From positions 78,927 to 142,926 of the forward strand of contig NZ_PJZI01000007.1 of the NCBI RefSeq assembly GCF_002858805.1: a DNA stretch of 64,000 nt, in the 5' to 3' direction. The DNA is from Chimaeribacter arupi. GTDB taxonomy: Bacteria > Pseudomonadota > Gammaproteobacteria > Enterobacterales > Enterobacteriaceae. The notes below the pieces were generated by a model. That model did no database searches. It had not been told where the DNA came from and saw only the letters and a list, made by a program, of their open reading frames with translations. Numbering within the stretch: position 1 is the stretch's first letter; every line of letters starts with the position of its first letter. The position numbers were made by a program, and so were the translations under genes. This document shows, piece after piece, positions 1-12,718 of the stretch.

Positions 1-1604
1 ATTTCGCGATCGGGACGGTCAGCAATCGCATCCATCACATCGGCGTAATCTTTCGGCACCGGCTTCATGCCGCCGCCCATTTTCAGGCCCAGCTCATTCA
101 GCACGCTTTTCAGCGCCGAGATGTGGTCATCACTTGGGCGGTCATGATCGCGGAACAGCGCCGGTTCGTTGAATTTCTCCACGAAACGCGCGGCGGCCAC
201 GTTCGCCATGATCATGCACTCTTCGATCAGCTTATGGGCATCGTTACGTACCGTCGGCTCGACGCGCTCGATGCGGCGTTCGGCGTTAAAGATGAACTTT
301 GCCTCTTCCGTTTCAAAGGCGATGCCGCCGCGATCGGCGCGGGCGTCATCCAGCACTTCGTACATCTCATGCAGCTCTTCCAGGTTCTTCACCAGCGGGG
401 CGTACTGCTCGCGCAGTTCTTCATTGCCCTCGATGATCTGCCAGACTTTGTTGTACGTCAGGCGCGCGTGGGAGCTCATCACCGCTTCGTAGAATTTGTA
501 AGAGGAGAGACGGCCGGTGGCGGAGATGGTCATCTCGCACACCATACAAAGGCGGTCTACCTGCGGGTTCAGCGAGCAGAGGCCGTTGGAGAGCACCTCC
601 GGCAGCATCGGGATCACCTGCGACGGGAAGTACACCGAGGTGCCGCGGGTGCGCGCTTCGTCATCCAGCGGGGTGCCGGGGCGGACATAGTAGCTGACAT
701 CCGCAATCGCGACCCACAAACGCCAGCCGCCGCCGCGTTTTTTCTCACAGTAGACCGCGTCATCGAAGTCACGCGCGTCTTCGCCGTCAATGGTGACCAG
801 CGGCAAAGTGCGCAGATCGATACGCCCTTTTTTTGCCTCTTCCGGCACATGCTCGCTCAACGAGGCAATCTGCTTCTCTACGGCGGCCGGCCAGACGTGC
901 GGGATCTCATGGGTACGCAGCGCGATATCCACTGCCATGTTGGTACCCATTTTGTCACCCAGGACTTCGACAATCTTACCGACCGCTTTGGTGCGGCGCG
1001 TCGGGCGCTGGGTCAGTTCGACCACCACCATATAGCCCATGCGCGCCCCGCTCACCTCTTCCGGCGGGATCAGGATGTCGAAACTCAGGCGGCTGTCATC
1101 CGGCACCACGAAACCAGTACCGGCATCGGTAAAGTAACGGCCGACAATCTGGCTGGTTTTCGGTACCAGCACACGCACGATGCGTGCTTCGCGGCGGCCG
1201 CGGCGATCGGTGCCGCTCGGCTGGGCCAGCACCACGTCACCGTGGATGCACATTTTCATCTGTTCTGCGGAGAGGTAGATATCCTCTTTTTTGCCGCCTT
1301 CCAGACGCAGGAAACCAAAGCCGTCGCGGTGGCCGATAACGGTGCCTTTCAGCAGGTCAAGGCGTTCCGGCAGGGCGTAACACTGGCGGCGGGTAAAGAC
1401 TAACTGGCCGTCGCGCTCCATGGCGCGCAGGCGGCGGCGCAGCGCTTCCAGCTGCTCTTCGCTGGAGAGCTCCAGCTCGTTTGCCAGCTCCTCGCGGCTG
1501 GCCGGGGCTTCGCGCTTCGCCAGATGCTCGAGAATAAATTCCCGGCTTGGGATCGGGGAGTCATATTTCTCTGCTTCCCGTTCCAGAAAAGGATCTTGTG
1601 ACAT
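1..1604 (-). CDS. rnr: Ribonuclease R, 3' end beyond window (partial)
   Basis: RNase R is a processive 3'-5' exoribonuclease that degrades structured RNA and matures stable RNAs and tmRNA. The reading frame is open from an ATG at 1602-1604 to the left edge: 534 codons, against about 813 in E. coli, so the end of the RNB domain, the S1 domain and the basic tail lie outside. The start [14 protein letters not shown] has an upstream GGAGG. An N-terminal winged-helix region and cold-shock domains precede the RNB signature [13 protein letters not shown] near residues 270-282, which carries the catalytic aspartates. The gene follows nsrR by 44 bp on the same strand, as in E. coli. The long opposite-strand frame across it is a shadow. 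Confidence 0.97.
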   Translation of the reverse strand, partial: MSQDPFLEREAEKYDSPIPSREFILEHLAKREAPASREELANELELSSEEQLEALRRRLRAMERDGQLVFTRRQCYALPERLDLLKGTVIGHRDGFGFLRLEGGKKEDIYLSAEQMKMCIHGDVVLAQPSGTDRRGRREARIVRVLVPKTSQIVGRYFTDAGTGFVVPDDSRLSFDILIPPEEVSGARMGYMVVVELTQRPTRRTKAVGKIVEVLGDKMGTNMAVDIALRTHEIPHVWPAAVEKQIASLSEHVPEEAKKGRIDLRTLPLVTIDGEDARDFDDAVYCEKKRGGGWRLWVAIADVSYYVRPGTPLDDEARTRGTSVYFPSQVIPMLPEVLSNGLCSLNPQVDRLCMVCEMTISATGRLSSYKFYEAVMSSHARLTYNKVWQIIEGNEELREQYAPLVKNLEELHEMYEVLDDARADRGGIAFETEEAKFIFNAERRIERVEPTVRNDAHKLIEECMIMANVAAARFVEKFNEPALFRDHDRPSDDHISALKSVLNELGLKMGGGMKPVPKDYADVMDAIADRPDRE

Positions 1605-1648
1605 TGCGGTTCCTCCGTTGTCATCAGCGGGGTTGTGCTGAAATGTGC

Positions 1649-2074
1649 TTATTCAACAAGCAACAATTTATAGAGCGACGCATTTTCAGTGACCATATCG
1701 GCCAGTGTGTATTGGTCCAGCTCGTTCAGGAAATTCTGCACAGCCTGATTGAGAACATGTTTCAGGCGGCAGGCGGGGCCGATGTGGCAAAATTCGCCGG
1801 AGCAGTTAACTAAGGTGAGAGGCTCCAGTTCACGCACGACATCGCCGATGCGAATTTGTGCGGCAGGCCTGCCCAGGCGGATACCGCCTTTTTTTCCGCG
1901 TACTGCGGTGACCAACCCGGCACGGCTTAACTGATTTATTATTTTAACCATATGGTTACGCGAGACACCATATACCGCAGTGACCTGAGAGATGTTCGTC
2001 ATCCGATCCTCCGGCAGCGATGCCATATAGATCAGTGCTCTTAAACCATAATCAGTGAAACTTGTTAACTGCAC
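1649..2074 (-). CDS. nsrR: Nitric-oxide-sensing Rrf2-family repressor NsrR
   Basis: NsrR is an Fe-S transcriptional repressor of the NO stress response (hmp and related genes in relatives). The 141-residue product begins [18 protein letters not shown], has a winged helix (residues about 25-60), and carries the three cluster cysteines C91, C96 and C102. I place the start at the GTG 2072-2074. A second GTG two codons upstream overlaps the AGAGG ribosome site, whereas this one sits about 5 nt after it, and the length equals E. coli NsrR. It lies between purA and rnr on the same strand, the usual enterobacterial order, and is probably cotranscribed with rnr. Confidence 0.96.
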   Translation of the reverse strand: MQLTSFTDYGLRALIYMASLPEDRMTNISQVTAVYGVSRNHMVKIINQLSRAGLVTAVRGKKGGIRLGRPAAQIRIGDVVRELEPLTLVNCSGEFCHIGPACRLKHVLNQAVQNFLNELDQYTLADMVTENASLYKLLLVE

Positions 2075-2233
2075 ACACACCTCTGGGCCTTATTGACCCT
2101 GCCTGTAGGCGTCTGATCTCACAACGCTTAACATATACTTCTGTAAGATTACTCTTTGGATGATAAACCAGCCACAAAGAATGCAGCTAATCATTTAGAC
2201 CCAGAATGGAATGCGGCGTGCACAACATGGAAG

Positions 2234-2267
2234 GAAAAAACAATAAACCGGGCACGATGGCCCGGTT
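2234..2267 (-). terminator. Rho-independent terminator of purA
   Basis: The inverted repeat AACCGGGC / GCCCGGTT (2246-2253 and 2260-2267, 6-nt loop) is followed on the minus strand by a T-rich tract. It lies 31 bp after the purA stop codon, so most purA transcripts should end before nsrR. Confidence 0.88.
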
Positions 2268-2297
2268 TGGCATTCAGTTTACTGAATGATGCGGCAA

Positions 2298-3629
<1,332 letters not shown>

Positions 3630-3740
3630 CTAACATCTCATTCACGTGCTTTCAGTAATTTTTAGCACACGGTTGCCTGAAAAATTTTCGCCAATCAGGC
3701 ACCGATCACCCATGAATTTGGTGAGATCCTGAATATGGTA

Positions 3741-3941
3741 TTACCCACCGTTCCGGACACGCAACATGTAGTAAATCACGCAACCGGCCACCACAATGCC
3801 CCCACCGAAACGGCGCAGTGAGGCATCCGGTAACGCCGTCATGGCCAGGATCATTTTACGCCAGGTTTTCGGCCATAACATCGGCCCCAACCCTTCCAGT
3901 ACCATGACCAGCCCTACGGCCAGCCAGATTGTTGTGTTCAT
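3741..3941 (-). CDS. yjeT: DUF2065 small inner-membrane protein YjeT
   Basis: This 66-residue protein belongs to the DUF2065 (YjeT) family of unknown function. It has two hydrophobic segments (residues about 4-20 and 43-58) separated by a basic loop containing PKTWRKM, and the conserved LRRFGGG motif. The ATG at 3939-3941 has AAGGG 7 nt upstream and matches the E. coli start; a start five codons earlier is less likely. It lies between hflC and purA, separated from hflC by a terminator. The family function is not established, although it always travels with hflKC in enterics. Confidence 0.93.
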   Translation of the reverse strand: MNTTIWLAVGLVMVLEGLGPMLWPKTWRKMILAMTALPDASLRRFGGGIVVAGCVIYYMLRVRNGG

Positions 3942-3956
3942 TATTTTCCCTTGCAC

Positions 3957-3985
3957 ATAAAAAAGGCCCGCGTTAACGGGCCTGA
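3957..3985 (-). terminator. Terminator after hflC
   Basis: AGGCCCG / CGGGCCT (3964-3970 and 3977-3983, 6-nt loop) is followed on the minus strand by TTTTTT. It lies 17 bp past the hflC stop and just upstream of the yjeT ribosome site, so it may attenuate rather than end the operon transcript. Confidence 0.85.
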
Positions 3986-3999
3986 AAAGGTATGCCGGA

Positions 4000-5007
4000 T
4001 TACGGCGCGATGGTTTTTTCCGGTGACTTCATAAAGCGGAAGAAGTCGCTGTCCGGGCTTAAGACCAACACATCTTTGTTGCTCTTAAAGCTGTTTTCAT
4101 ACGCACGTAAACTACGGATAAAGGCATAGAAGTCCGGGTCCTGGCTGAACGCATTGGCGAACAGTTTAGCCGCTTCCGCATCGCCTTCACCGCGGGTGAT
4201 CCGCGCCTGGCGCTCTGCTTCCGCCAGCGTACGGGTCACTTCGTAATCCGCCGTGGCACGCAGTTTCTCCGCCTCTTCATACCCCTGTGAACGCAGGCGC
4301 ATGGCTACCGCGCTGCGTTCAGCACGCATACGCTGGTAAATCGCATCCGAGACTTCTGCCGGCAGGTTAATCTGCTTAACGCGCACGTCGATGACCTGAA
4401 TACCCAATGCGGCCATACTGTTCGGATTGATTTGCAACTCCTGGCCGCTGGTTTCACGCTCAACCCGTTTGGCCACTGAGGCAATGGCGTCATCGGCTTC
4501 GGTGGTCGCGGCGGTTTCACCGTCTTCCGCCGTGCCGTTGTTCAGCTGGTCACGCACGTCAGACATCAGCTGGCCGCGCGAGTCGGTCACGATGTCTTTC
4601 ACTTCCAGGCGGCCAATCTCTGAACGCAGACGGTCACTGAATTTGCGCTTCAGCAGCACTTCTGCCTGGGAGACGTCACCGCCGCCGGTCGCCAGATAGT
4701 AACGGCTGAAATCGCTGATGCGCCATTTGAGGTAGGAATCGACAATCAGGTCTTTCTTCTCATTGGTCACGAAACGGTCGGCCTGGTTATCCATGGTCTG
4801 GATACGGGCATCGAGCATTTTCACTGATTCAAAGAACGGAATTTTAAAATGCAAACCTGGGGTATAAACCTGAGGCTTGTTTTCATCATCCCGCAAGACT
4901 TTGCCGAAACGCAGCACGATGCCGCGCTCACCTTCCTGCACCACAAACAGTGAAGCGTACAGCGCCACCAGCACCACGACGACGATAAATATGACTGACT
5001 TACGCAT
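4000..5007 (-). CDS. hflC: FtsH-modulating SPFH protein HflC
   Basis: HflC forms with HflK a large membrane ring complex around the FtsH protease and modulates its degradation of membrane proteins and CII-like substrates. The product has 335 residues (E. coli 334), with one N-terminal transmembrane anchor (residues 4-23) and a periplasmic SPFH/band-7 domain beginning VVQEGERGIVLRFGK. A charged helical region rich in AEAERQARI repeats follows. It starts 3 nt after hflK ends, so the two genes are translationally linked. Confidence 0.97.
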   Translation of the reverse strand: MRKSVIFIVVVVLVALYASLFVVQEGERGIVLRFGKVLRDDENKPQVYTPGLHFKIPFFESVKMLDARIQTMDNQADRFVTNEKKDLIVDSYLKWRISDFSRYYLATGGGDVSQAEVLLKRKFSDRLRSEIGRLEVKDIVTDSRGQLMSDVRDQLNNGTAEDGETAATTEADDAIASVAKRVERETSGQELQINPNSMAALGIQVIDVRVKQINLPAEVSDAIYQRMRAERSAVAMRLRSQGYEEAEKLRATADYEVTRTLAEAERQARITRGEGDAEAAKLFANAFSQDPDFYAFIRSLRAYENSFKSNKDVLVLSPDSDFFRFMKSPEKTIAP

Positions 5008-5010
5008 TGG

Positions 5011-6258
5011 TTACTCTCTCCCTACGCGAGTGGTATCGTCACGCTGCGCATTGGCGCGGCGCTGGTCCATCACATTGCTGTCAACCGGGCGCTGGCCACT
5101 GTCGCCCTGGCTGAGGCCGGTGTTAGCCGGGTTCAGGCGAATCAGGCTGTCCGAGTCTTCGCTGTTGCTGTTGGACGCACCCTGACCGCCGCGCATCAGT
5201 TGTTCCAGCGGCAGCACCATCAGGTTGTTGCCTTTGTCACTGACCAGCACTTTACGCGTTTCGCTCAGCACTTTTTCCATCGTCTCGATATAGAGACGCT
5301 CACGGGTAATCTCCGGCGCGGCTTTATATTCCGGCAACAGGCGGGCAAAACGCGCCACTTCACCCTGTGCCTCAAGCACGGTACGGTCTTTATACGCCTT
5401 GGCATTTTCCAGTACGCGCTGGGCCTGGCCGTTGGCTTTCGGCTGCACCTGGTTGGCGTACGCTTCCGCTTCACGGATGTATTGCTGTTCGTTCTCACGC
5501 GCGGCAATCGCATCGTCAAAGGCGGCTTTCACCTCTTCCGGCGGACGTGCCGCCTGGAAGTTCACGTCCAGCAGCGTGATGCCCATCTTGTACGGACGGA
5601 TAGTCTCTTCCAGTACGCGCTGGGTATCGTTACGCACCACGGTACGGCCTTCCGTCAGGATGCGGTCCATGGTGTATTTACCGATCACACCGCGCAGGGC
5701 GCTGTCCGTCGCCTGGCTCAGGCTGTCATCGGCACTCACTACGCTGAACAGGTACGCAGCCGGATCCGTCACGCGGTACTGCACGTTCATCTCTACGCGC
5801 ACCACGTTTTCATCCGCCGTCAGCATCACGCCGGAGGCGGCCAGTTCACGCACAGATTCGACGTTCACTGCACGCACCTGATCGATAAAGGTCGGTTTCC
5901 AGTTCAGGCCGGGCTGTACCAGGTGGCTGAACTTGCCGAAACGGGTCACGACACCGCGCTCCGCTTCTTTAATGGTATAGAACCCGCTGGCAGCCCAGAT
6001 AACGACCACGGCTACCGCCGCGATACCGACAATCCGCCCGCTGACGCCGCGCGCATTATTGCTGCCGCCGTTACCATTGCCTTTGCCGCCAAAACTGCCC
6101 AGTTTTTTGCTGAGCTTACGGAAAATGTCATCCAGATCCGGCGGCCCTTGTTCGCGCCCGCCTTTATTATTATTACCGCCAGAGTTGCCGCTATTATTAT
6201 TGCTGCTCCCCCACGGGTCGCGGTCCTGTCCGTTATTACCGGGCTGATTCCACGCCAT
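5011..6258 (-). CDS. hflK: FtsH-modulating SPFH protein HflK
   Basis: HflK is the partner of HflC in the FtsH-regulating membrane complex. The 415-residue product has a long cytoplasmic N-terminus rich in Gly and Asn (residues 1-73), a transmembrane helix at about 75-95, and an SPFH domain starting with IKEAERGVVTRFGKF. A coiled helical stretch and a low-complexity Ser/Asn tail follow. E. coli HflK is 419 residues and has the same Gly/Asn-rich head. Its ATG is 57 bp downstream of hflX, in the hfq-hflX-hflK-hflC operon. Confidence 0.97.
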   Translation of the reverse strand: MAWNQPGNNGQDRDPWGSSNNNSGNSGGNNNKGGREQGPPDLDDIFRKLSKKLGSFGGKGNGNGGSNNARGVSGRIVGIAAVAVVVIWAASGFYTIKEAERGVVTRFGKFSHLVQPGLNWKPTFIDQVRAVNVESVRELAASGVMLTADENVVRVEMNVQYRVTDPAAYLFSVVSADDSLSQATDSALRGVIGKYTMDRILTEGRTVVRNDTQRVLEETIRPYKMGITLLDVNFQAARPPEEVKAAFDDAIAARENEQQYIREAEAYANQVQPKANGQAQRVLENAKAYKDRTVLEAQGEVARFARLLPEYKAAPEITRERLYIETMEKVLSETRKVLVSDKGNNLMVLPLEQLMRGGQGASNSNSEDSDSLIRLNPANTGLSQGDSGQRPVDSNVMDQRRANAQRDDTTRVGRE

Positions 6259-6315
6259 GTTTTAGCTCCATTCTTCTATGATTGGTGTTCTTCAGGCTTG
6301 CCTTACAGGTCCGAT

Positions 6316-7596
6316 TCACACGACATAGCCGGTGAGCTCCTGCTCTTGCTTACAGAGGCGGCGCCAGTCAACGATGGGCATACGCACCACCAGACCCATA
6401 CTGCCATCCTCTTCATTCCACTCTTTTTCAATCGCCTGAAGCTGGTAAAAACGGCTGCGCAGACGGCCTGCCTGCGGTGGGAGACGCAATTCAACTTGCG
6501 TAATTTCACCGGAAAGACGCTCCGTCAACGCCTGAAGCAGCAACGGGATCCCTTCGCCTGTCTGGGCTGATAACCACACCCGCACCGGTAAGTTTTCATC
6601 GTTGCGATCGATACGCGGCGTAAAGTCATCCAGCATATCGATTTTATTCATCACTAGCAGCACCGGGATATCATCTGCTTCGATCTCGGCCAGCACCGTA
6701 TTCACCGCATCGATATTCTCATCCATACGGATGTCAGCGGCGTCAACCACATGCAGTAACAGCGTCGCCTGACGCGTCTCCTGCAAGGTTGCTTTAAACG
6801 CGGCCACCAGGTCATGCGGCAAATGCCGGATAAACCCGACGGTGTCCGCCATTACCGTGTCGCCGACGTCAGCCAGGCTGATGCGGCGAAGCGTGGGGTC
6901 CAGTGTGGCAAACAGCTGATCGGCGGCATACACACCGGCCGAGGTGACCCGGTTAAACAGGGTGGATTTACCGGCATTGGTATAGCCTACCAGTGACACG
7001 GTAGGGACATCAGCCCGGGTACGGGCACGGCGCCCCTGCTCGCGCTGCTTCTCCACCCGTTCCAGGCGGTTGAGAATCAGGCGGATCCGGTCGCGCAGCA
7101 AACGGCGGTCAGTCTCAAGCTGGGTTTCACCCGGCCCGCGCAGACCAATCCCGCCTTTCTGGCGCTCAAGGTGCGTCCAGCCGCGCACCAGCCGCGTGGC
7201 AATATGGCGTAACTGCGCCAATTCAACCTGTAACTTGCCCTCGTGGGTCCGGGCGCGCTGGGCAAAAATATCTAAAATCAGGCCGGTACGATCAATCACG
7301 CGGCATTGGCACAACGCTTCCAGATTTCTCTCCTGAGCCGGAGAGAGTGCGTGATCAAACAAGACGACAGAGGCGCCGGTGGCTTTTACGGCGTCCGCAA
7401 TTTCTTCGGCCTTGCCTTCACCGACAAAGTATTTAGGATGTGGGGCCTTGCGAGTGCCCGTGATGACCTGCAAAGATTCAACGCCCGCAGAAGAGACAAG
7501 TGCCTCAAATTCACTGAGATTCTCAGTATCTTTATCCTGCGAGAAATAGATATGAACCAGTACGGCCTGCTCACCGGCTTCATAACGGTCAAACAA
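6316..7596 (-). CDS. hflX: Ribosome-splitting GTPase HflX
   Basis: HflX is a translation-associated GTPase that binds the 50S subunit and splits stalled ribosomes after heat stress. The product has 426 residues, equal to E. coli. The N-terminal HflX domain contains APHPKYFVGEGKAEEI, followed by a coiled linker and a G domain with G1 GYTNAGKST at 204-212, G3 DTVGF and G4 NKID. A C-terminal tail follows. It is preceded by hfq with a 98-bp gap and followed by hflKC on the same strand. Confidence 0.98.
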   Translation of the reverse strand: MFDRYEAGEQAVLVHIYFSQDKDTENLSEFEALVSSAGVESLQVITGTRKAPHPKYFVGEGKAEEIADAVKATGASVVLFDHALSPAQERNLEALCQCRVIDRTGLILDIFAQRARTHEGKLQVELAQLRHIATRLVRGWTHLERQKGGIGLRGPGETQLETDRRLLRDRIRLILNRLERVEKQREQGRRARTRADVPTVSLVGYTNAGKSTLFNRVTSAGVYAADQLFATLDPTLRRISLADVGDTVMADTVGFIRHLPHDLVAAFKATLQETRQATLLLHVVDAADIRMDENIDAVNTVLAEIEADDIPVLLVMNKIDMLDDFTPRIDRNDENLPVRVWLSAQTGEGIPLLLQALTERLSGEITQVELRLPPQAGRLRSRFYQLQAIEKEWNEEDGSMGLVVRMPIVDWRRLCKQEQELTGYVV

Positions 7597-7694
7597 GCGT
7601 GCAACCTCTCAAACGGATAGGAACCGCTAAGGCGGAGGTCATAAGCAGAGATTGGCTGCCTATGGCCCCCGTCATGGTTGACAAGCAATACGCT

Positions 7695-8018
<324 letters not shown>

Positions 8019-8119
8019 TTATTTGCTTGTTGTTTGTAACTAAGAGCCTGACGGCCCTAAAATAAACGACATAAAAATTTGCGCGCTGAGTACCAATCAA
8101 TTGTACACAAACATCCGGC

Positions 8120-9061
8120 CTATGCACCAACAACCTGAAGCACGCGATCCAGCGCTGCCTCCGGTTTTTCCGTATCAAGCCACTCTACAGAATCCCAGCC
8201 GCGCAGCCATGTCATCTGCCGCTTAGCCAGTTGGCGCGTCGCACAAATACCACGATAAACCATCTCATCGTAACTAATTTCACCGGCCAGATAAGACCAC
8301 ATCTGGCGGTAACCGACACAGCGAATGGCAGGCAAATCCGTATGCAAATCGCCGCGGGCAAACAGTGCCCTCACCTCATCTTCGAACCCGGCATCCAGCA
8401 TCTGTTGGAAACGCAGTTCAATCCGTTGGTGCAGCAATTCGCGCCGGGTCGGCGCAATCGCAAACTGTTGAACGCGGTAGGGCAGCGTTTCACCCGAAAT
8501 TTTTGTCAGTTCTGTTAAAGTTTTACCCGAAATAAAAAAAACTTCCAGTGCTCTGGAGAGTCTCTGGGGATCATTCGGATGAATGCGGTCGGCAGAAGTG
8601 GGATCGATTTCACGTAATTGATCATGAAGTGCTTCCCAGCCCTGTTCCTGCGCCTGCGCTTCAATGCGTTGGCGAACGGCGGCATCCGCCTGCGGCAAGG
8701 GAGAAAGCCCTTCCAGTAACGCTTTGAAATAGAGCATGGTTCCGCCCACCAGCAGCGGGATATTGCCCCGGCGGGTAATCTCTGCCATTTCGTTTAACGC
8801 GTCGGCCCGGAAATCAGCGGCGGAGTAAGATTGCGCCGGATCACGAATATCGATCAGGCGGTGCGGCGCCTGCGCCAGCTCCTGTGCCGTGGGCTTGGCG
8901 GTGCCGATGTCCATGCCGCGGTAAATGAGCGCCGAGTCCACGCTGATAAGCTCAACCGGCAGCTGCTGGCGCAGCGCCATAGCCAGGGCGGTTTTGCCGG
9001 ATGCGGTGGGGCCCATAATGAAAATTGCCGCTGGGGCGGTCTTATCGTGTAAGTCAGTCAT
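8120..9061 (-). CDS. miaA: tRNA dimethylallyltransferase MiaA
   Basis: MiaA adds the dimethylallyl group to A37 of tRNAs reading UNN codons, the first step towards ms2i6A. The 313-residue product has the P-loop GPTASGKT at residues 17-24, the conserved [16 protein letters not shown] segment, and the C-terminal GYRQMW motif that contacts substrate. The start overlaps the 3' end of mutL by 8 nt, implying coupled translation. The hfq start lies 113 bp downstream. Confidence 0.98.
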   Translation of the reverse strand: MTDLHDKTAPAAIFIMGPTASGKTALAMALRQQLPVELISVDSALIYRGMDIGTAKPTAQELAQAPHRLIDIRDPAQSYSAADFRADALNEMAEITRRGNIPLLVGGTMLYFKALLEGLSPLPQADAAVRQRIEAQAQEQGWEALHDQLREIDPTSADRIHPNDPQRLSRALEVFFISGKTLTELTKISGETLPYRVQQFAIAPTRRELLHQRIELRFQQMLDAGFEDEVRALFARGDLHTDLPAIRCVGYRQMWSYLAGEISYDEMVYRGICATRQLAKRQMTWLRGWDSVEWLDTEKPEAALDRVLQVVGA

Positions 9062-10964
9062 GCGTTAAAGAAGCGATGGCATCCGCGAGTTGTACTGGTT
9101 GCAAAAGGCCCGCCGGCGGTGATTTCACCAGCTGCGGGCAAAGGCGTTCAACCTCTGCCAGTAACTGGATCGCCTGCGAAGTGTTCCAGACCTCATGGTC
9201 ACTGCCGAGGTGGCGAGCCAGCCAGGTGGCGACCTGCGCCGCCGTCAGATCCGGCGCAGAGGCCAGATAGCCTAACAGGTCTGGTATCAACTTTTGTAAA
9301 TTTTGTTGGCGTAACGGTAAAGGCACCGCGCGCAGGGTGGCCCGCCCGTGGTCCACGCCCAGTTCCATGCCCAATGACTGGAGCACCGGCTGATAATGCC
9401 CGGCCGCCGTGGCCTCCTGTTTGCTGAGCGTCAGCTTAACGGGGATCAGCAACGGTTGCGGGCGTAACCCTTCCGGCGGCGGCAGCAGTTGTGCCTGTTT
9501 CAGCCAGCGCTCTGCCACCGGCAGGTTCAGCAATGCCAGCTGGCCGGGGCGCTCCAGCACCGCGTAACAGGGCGGAAACACCGTCAGTACCCGGCCAAGG
9601 CTCTGGCTATGCCCTTGCAGGGCCTCTTCCCGGGGCGGCCTCGCCGGAACAGGCGGAACCGGTGCAGCGGGCGGTGCCTCTTTGGCAGCCCCTTCCGCGG
9701 CCGGTTGCAGCAGCTTACGGTACAGCTCCCCTTCGCGGCGGGTATAGGCCGGGGTGTCTGACGGCGGGCGGCCGCCATACTGCCCGCCTGAAGGCTCTCT
9801 GGCCTGGCCGCCGCGCTGCGCCGGCATGGACGCGGCCGGAGGTTCACTGCGCGGTGCCGCCGGCGCTGAGAACTGGCTGGTGCCGGCGGCCTGCCGGGTT
9901 TCCGGTTGCCAGCGCGGCAACTCCGGCACTTGCGCAGCATCTTCATGCAGCGGCAAAGCGGCGGTACCCGCTTCCTGCAATACGCTGACCACCGCCTGAT
10001 AGATAAAGTCATGCACCAGCCGCGCCTGATGGAACCGCACTTCATGCTTGGCCGGATGGACATTTACATCCACCTGGTGCGGATCGATATCAAGATAGAG
10101 CACATACGCCGGCAGTTGATCATCTTTCAGCTGATCCTGATACGCCTGCCGGATGGCATGGTTGATCAGCCGGTCTTTCATCATGCGGTTATTCACGTAG
10201 CAATACTGCATCTCCGTCAACGCGCGTGATCCGGCCGGATCGGCCACCCACCCACGGATCGACAGATCACCGTGGCTCCAGGAGACCGCCAGCGCATGTT
10301 GCAGGAACTGCGGGCCACAAATGACCCCCAACCGGCGTTCATGCTGGGAAGGATCTTTCGCGGCGCGGTACTGCCGCATGATTTTGCCGTTATGGCTCAG
10401 GGTAATCGCCACATCAAACCGGGCCAGCGCAATACGCCGCACCACTTCATCAATGTGACCAAATTCGGTTTTTTCGGTGCGCATGAATTTGCGCCGCGCC
10501 GGAGTGTTGTAGAACAGATCCAGCACCTCGAGCGTGGTACCGACCGGGTGGGCCGCCGGTTTTACCGTGACCTCCATATCACGCCCTTCTGCATACGCCT
10601 GCCACGCCTCGCTCTGCTCAGCAGTGCGTGAGGTCAGCGTCAGGCGTGAGACGGAACTGATACTGGCCAGGGCTTCGCCGCGGAACCCCAGGCTCATGAT
10701 CGCCTCGAGATCGTCCAGCGAGCTGATTTTGCTGGTGGCGTGGCGGGCGAGTGCCAGCGCCAGCTCTTTCTGGGGAATGCCGCTGCCGTTGTCACGGATG
10801 CGGATAAGCCTGGCCCCGCCGCGATCAATCTCAATATCGATCCGCGTGGCGCCGGCATCCAGGCTGTTTTCAATCAGTTCTTTCACCACCGAGGCCGGGC
10901 GCTCAACCACTTCGCCGGCAGCAATCTGGTTGGCAAGCTGGGGAGGCAACACCTGAATCGCCAT
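9054..10964 (-). CDS. mutL: DNA mismatch repair protein MutL
   Basis: MutL links MutS mismatch recognition to MutH incision and UvrD. The product has 636 residues (E. coli 615). The GHKL ATPase N-terminus is intact: [11 protein letters not shown] at residues 29-39, DNGSGI at 58-63, ATSKI and GFRGEAL. The C-terminal dimerisation domain ends [10 protein letters not shown]. The linker between them (about 345-445) is rich in Pro, Ala and Gly and accounts for the extra length. It follows amiB by 44 bp in the same transcription unit. Confidence 0.98.
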   Translation of the reverse strand: MAIQVLPPQLANQIAAGEVVERPASVVKELIENSLDAGATRIDIEIDRGGARLIRIRDNGSGIPQKELALALARHATSKISSLDDLEAIMSLGFRGEALASISSVSRLTLTSRTAEQSEAWQAYAEGRDMEVTVKPAAHPVGTTLEVLDLFYNTPARRKFMRTEKTEFGHIDEVVRRIALARFDVAITLSHNGKIMRQYRAAKDPSQHERRLGVICGPQFLQHALAVSWSHGDLSIRGWVADPAGSRALTEMQYCYVNNRMMKDRLINHAIRQAYQDQLKDDQLPAYVLYLDIDPHQVDVNVHPAKHEVRFHQARLVHDFIYQAVVSVLQEAGTAALPLHEDAAQVPELPRWQPETRQAAGTSQFSAPAAPRSEPPAASMPAQRGGQAREPSGGQYGGRPPSDTPAYTRREGELYRKLLQPAAEGAAKEAPPAAPVPPVPARPPREEALQGHSQSLGRVLTVFPPCYAVLERPGQLALLNLPVAERWLKQAQLLPPPEGLRPQPLLIPVKLTLSKQEATAAGHYQPVLQSLGMELGVDHGRATLRAVPLPLRQQNLQKLIPDLLGYLASAPDLTAAQVATWLARHLGSDHEVWNTSQAIQLLAEVERLCPQLVKSPPAGLLQPVQLADAIASLTHD

Positions 10965-11008
10965 GCACGCTCCTGATAAGAAGAATCACGCCGCAGAGAA
11001 ACGGGTGA

Positions 11009-12712
11009 TCAGGGAATAATCAGTGTCTGGCCAAGCTGCACCTCGCCGGACTTCAGGCGATTGGCGCGCTTGATGTCACTCATACTGACGCCATAATGCG
11101 CGGCAATCGCGGACAGCGTATCACCGCGCACCACTTTATGCCGCGCCGGGCGTGAAGGGGCGGCGGTCACACTGCCTGAACCGGCCGGGATCTTCAGGCG
11201 CTGGCCTGTCCAGACGCCCGGCTTCTTCAGGTGATTATACTGGCTTAGTGCGTTGGCGGAGAGGCCGTAAGTCTGGGCAATACCGGAGAGCGTTTCCCCG
11301 CGTTTCACCACATGCACTTTGGCCTTTTTGCTGCTGGTGCCGTGCACCACCGGCTCCGATGCGCTTTCGCTGCCGGCCGCTGACGCACTCAGCGGCCGGT
11401 TTTCAACCTTTGGGCCGGTCTGGTACGGATGCGCCAGGAAATAAGTGCGCAGGCCGCTGTAAATCGCCTGAGCTATCTTATCCTGATACGCGCTGCTGCC
11501 CAGCAGCCGCTCCTCAGTCCGGTTACTGATAAAGCCGGTTTCCACCAGCAGTGACGGAATATCCGGCGAGCGCAGTACGCCCAGGCTGGCATGTTCCGGG
11601 CGGCGTTTGTGCAGCGAGCCGACATGTTGCAACTCACGCAGCACTTTCACCGCCACATCGTAGCCCACACGCTGTGAGTGGCCGAATTGCAGGTCCAGCA
11701 CAGCCTGGCTGAGGTAAGGATCATCCGCGTTGTTGGCCAGCAGGTCACCGGCACCGCCCAGCAATTCAGACTGCTTCTCGTGCTGCTCCAGCCAGTTTGC
11801 CATCTCACTGTTGGCGCGCCGGTTGGAGAGCACCCAGACAGACGCCCCTGACGCGCTGCGGTTGGGGGCAGCATCGGCATGGATAGACACCAGCATACTG
11901 GCCCCCTGCTTACGCGCGACATCAGAACGCCCCATCACCGAGATAAAATAGTCACCGTCACGCGTCAGCACCGGCCTGAACATCGGGTCGCGGCTCAGCT
12001 TCTCGCGCAGTTTACGCGCAATGGCGATGGTGACATTTTTCTCTTTCAGCCCATTTGCGCCGATAGCGCCGGGGTCCTGCCCGCCGTGCCCGGCATCGAT
12101 CGCCACCACAATGCGCTCAGAGGCCGTAGTGGGGCTGGCAGTGCGGGTCGAGGTGCTGCCGCTGGTCACCGCCGTGATCTTATTGTTATCAAAAGGGTTG
12201 TTTGCCGGCGGCTTGCTGCGTACCGGCGCCGCGGGTGCGCTGCGGCTGACGGTGCTGCTGCTGCCCTGCCCGCTCAGCGTAAAGACCACGCTTGAGAGGC
12301 GGCCGTTCTGTTGCGTGGCCGTCCGTGTGCGGGTTTTTCCGGTCAGTTCCACCACCAGCCGGATGCTTTGGGCATCTTTTGGGGTACTGGTACGGATGCG
12401 CTTCACCAGATTCTGCCCGCTGAATTCCAGCGGCAGCCCGGAGATCACCCCGCTCTGGTTGATGTCAATCACCACCCGCTCAGGGTTGTGCAGCGGGAAA
12501 AAGGCGTAAGCCGGCTTGCCGTCAAAGCTCAGGGTCACCGTGGATTGCTGCGCGCCATTGGTGACCTGGATGTCTTTCAGGTTGGCGGCCCAGGCCTGAA
12601 GCGGCCCGGCCAGGCCCGCCACGGCCAGGATCAGGGCTGCAAAGCGCCGCATCCGGGCCGGTGGGTTGAGCGATAATGTCCGCCGGATAATCCGGCTGAT
12701 TCCCTGCATCAT
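11009..12712 (-). CDS. amiB: N-acetylmuramoyl-L-alanine amidase AmiB with two LysM domains
   Basis: AmiB is a periplasmic zinc amidase that splits septal peptidoglycan and is activated by EnvC at the divisome. The 567-residue product has a signal sequence (ending near ...LAGPLQAWA, about residue 42), an AMIN domain (about 45-140), a linker, and the amidase_3 domain beginning [16 protein letters not shown] near residue 204. Two C-terminal LysM peptidoglycan-binding repeats lie at about 466-509 and 526-567. E. coli AmiB is 445 residues and lacks this double LysM tail, which is typical of Serratia/Yersinia-type and Pseudomonas forms. tsaE lies 6 bp upstream. Confidence 0.96.
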   Translation of the reverse strand: MMQGISRIIRRTLSLNPPARMRRFAALILAVAGLAGPLQAWAANLKDIQVTNGAQQSTVTLSFDGKPAYAFFPLHNPERVVIDINQSGVISGLPLEFSGQNLVKRIRTSTPKDAQSIRLVVELTGKTRTRTATQQNGRLSSVVFTLSGQGSSSTVSRSAPAAPVRSKPPANNPFDNNKITAVTSGSTSTRTASPTTASERIVVAIDAGHGGQDPGAIGANGLKEKNVTIAIARKLREKLSRDPMFRPVLTRDGDYFISVMGRSDVARKQGASMLVSIHADAAPNRSASGASVWVLSNRRANSEMANWLEQHEKQSELLGGAGDLLANNADDPYLSQAVLDLQFGHSQRVGYDVAVKVLRELQHVGSLHKRRPEHASLGVLRSPDIPSLLVETGFISNRTEERLLGSSAYQDKIAQAIYSGLRTYFLAHPYQTGPKVENRPLSASAAGSESASEPVVHGTSSKKAKVHVVKRGETLSGIAQTYGLSANALSQYNHLKKPGVWTGQRLKIPAGSGSVTAAPSRPARHKVVRGDTLSAIAAHYGVSMSDIKRANRLKSGEVQLGQTLIIP

Positions 12713-12718
12713 TGCTGG

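Noticed and set aside
123..1403. 426-codon plus-strand frame across rnr
   Set aside because: It is the antisense shadow of a GC-rich, strongly conserved gene; its translation shows no family motif.
5200..6570. 456-codon plus-strand frame across hflK and hflX
   Set aside because: It spans two real genes on the other strand and a gene junction; the low-complexity His/Gln/Arg translation is typical of a shadow.
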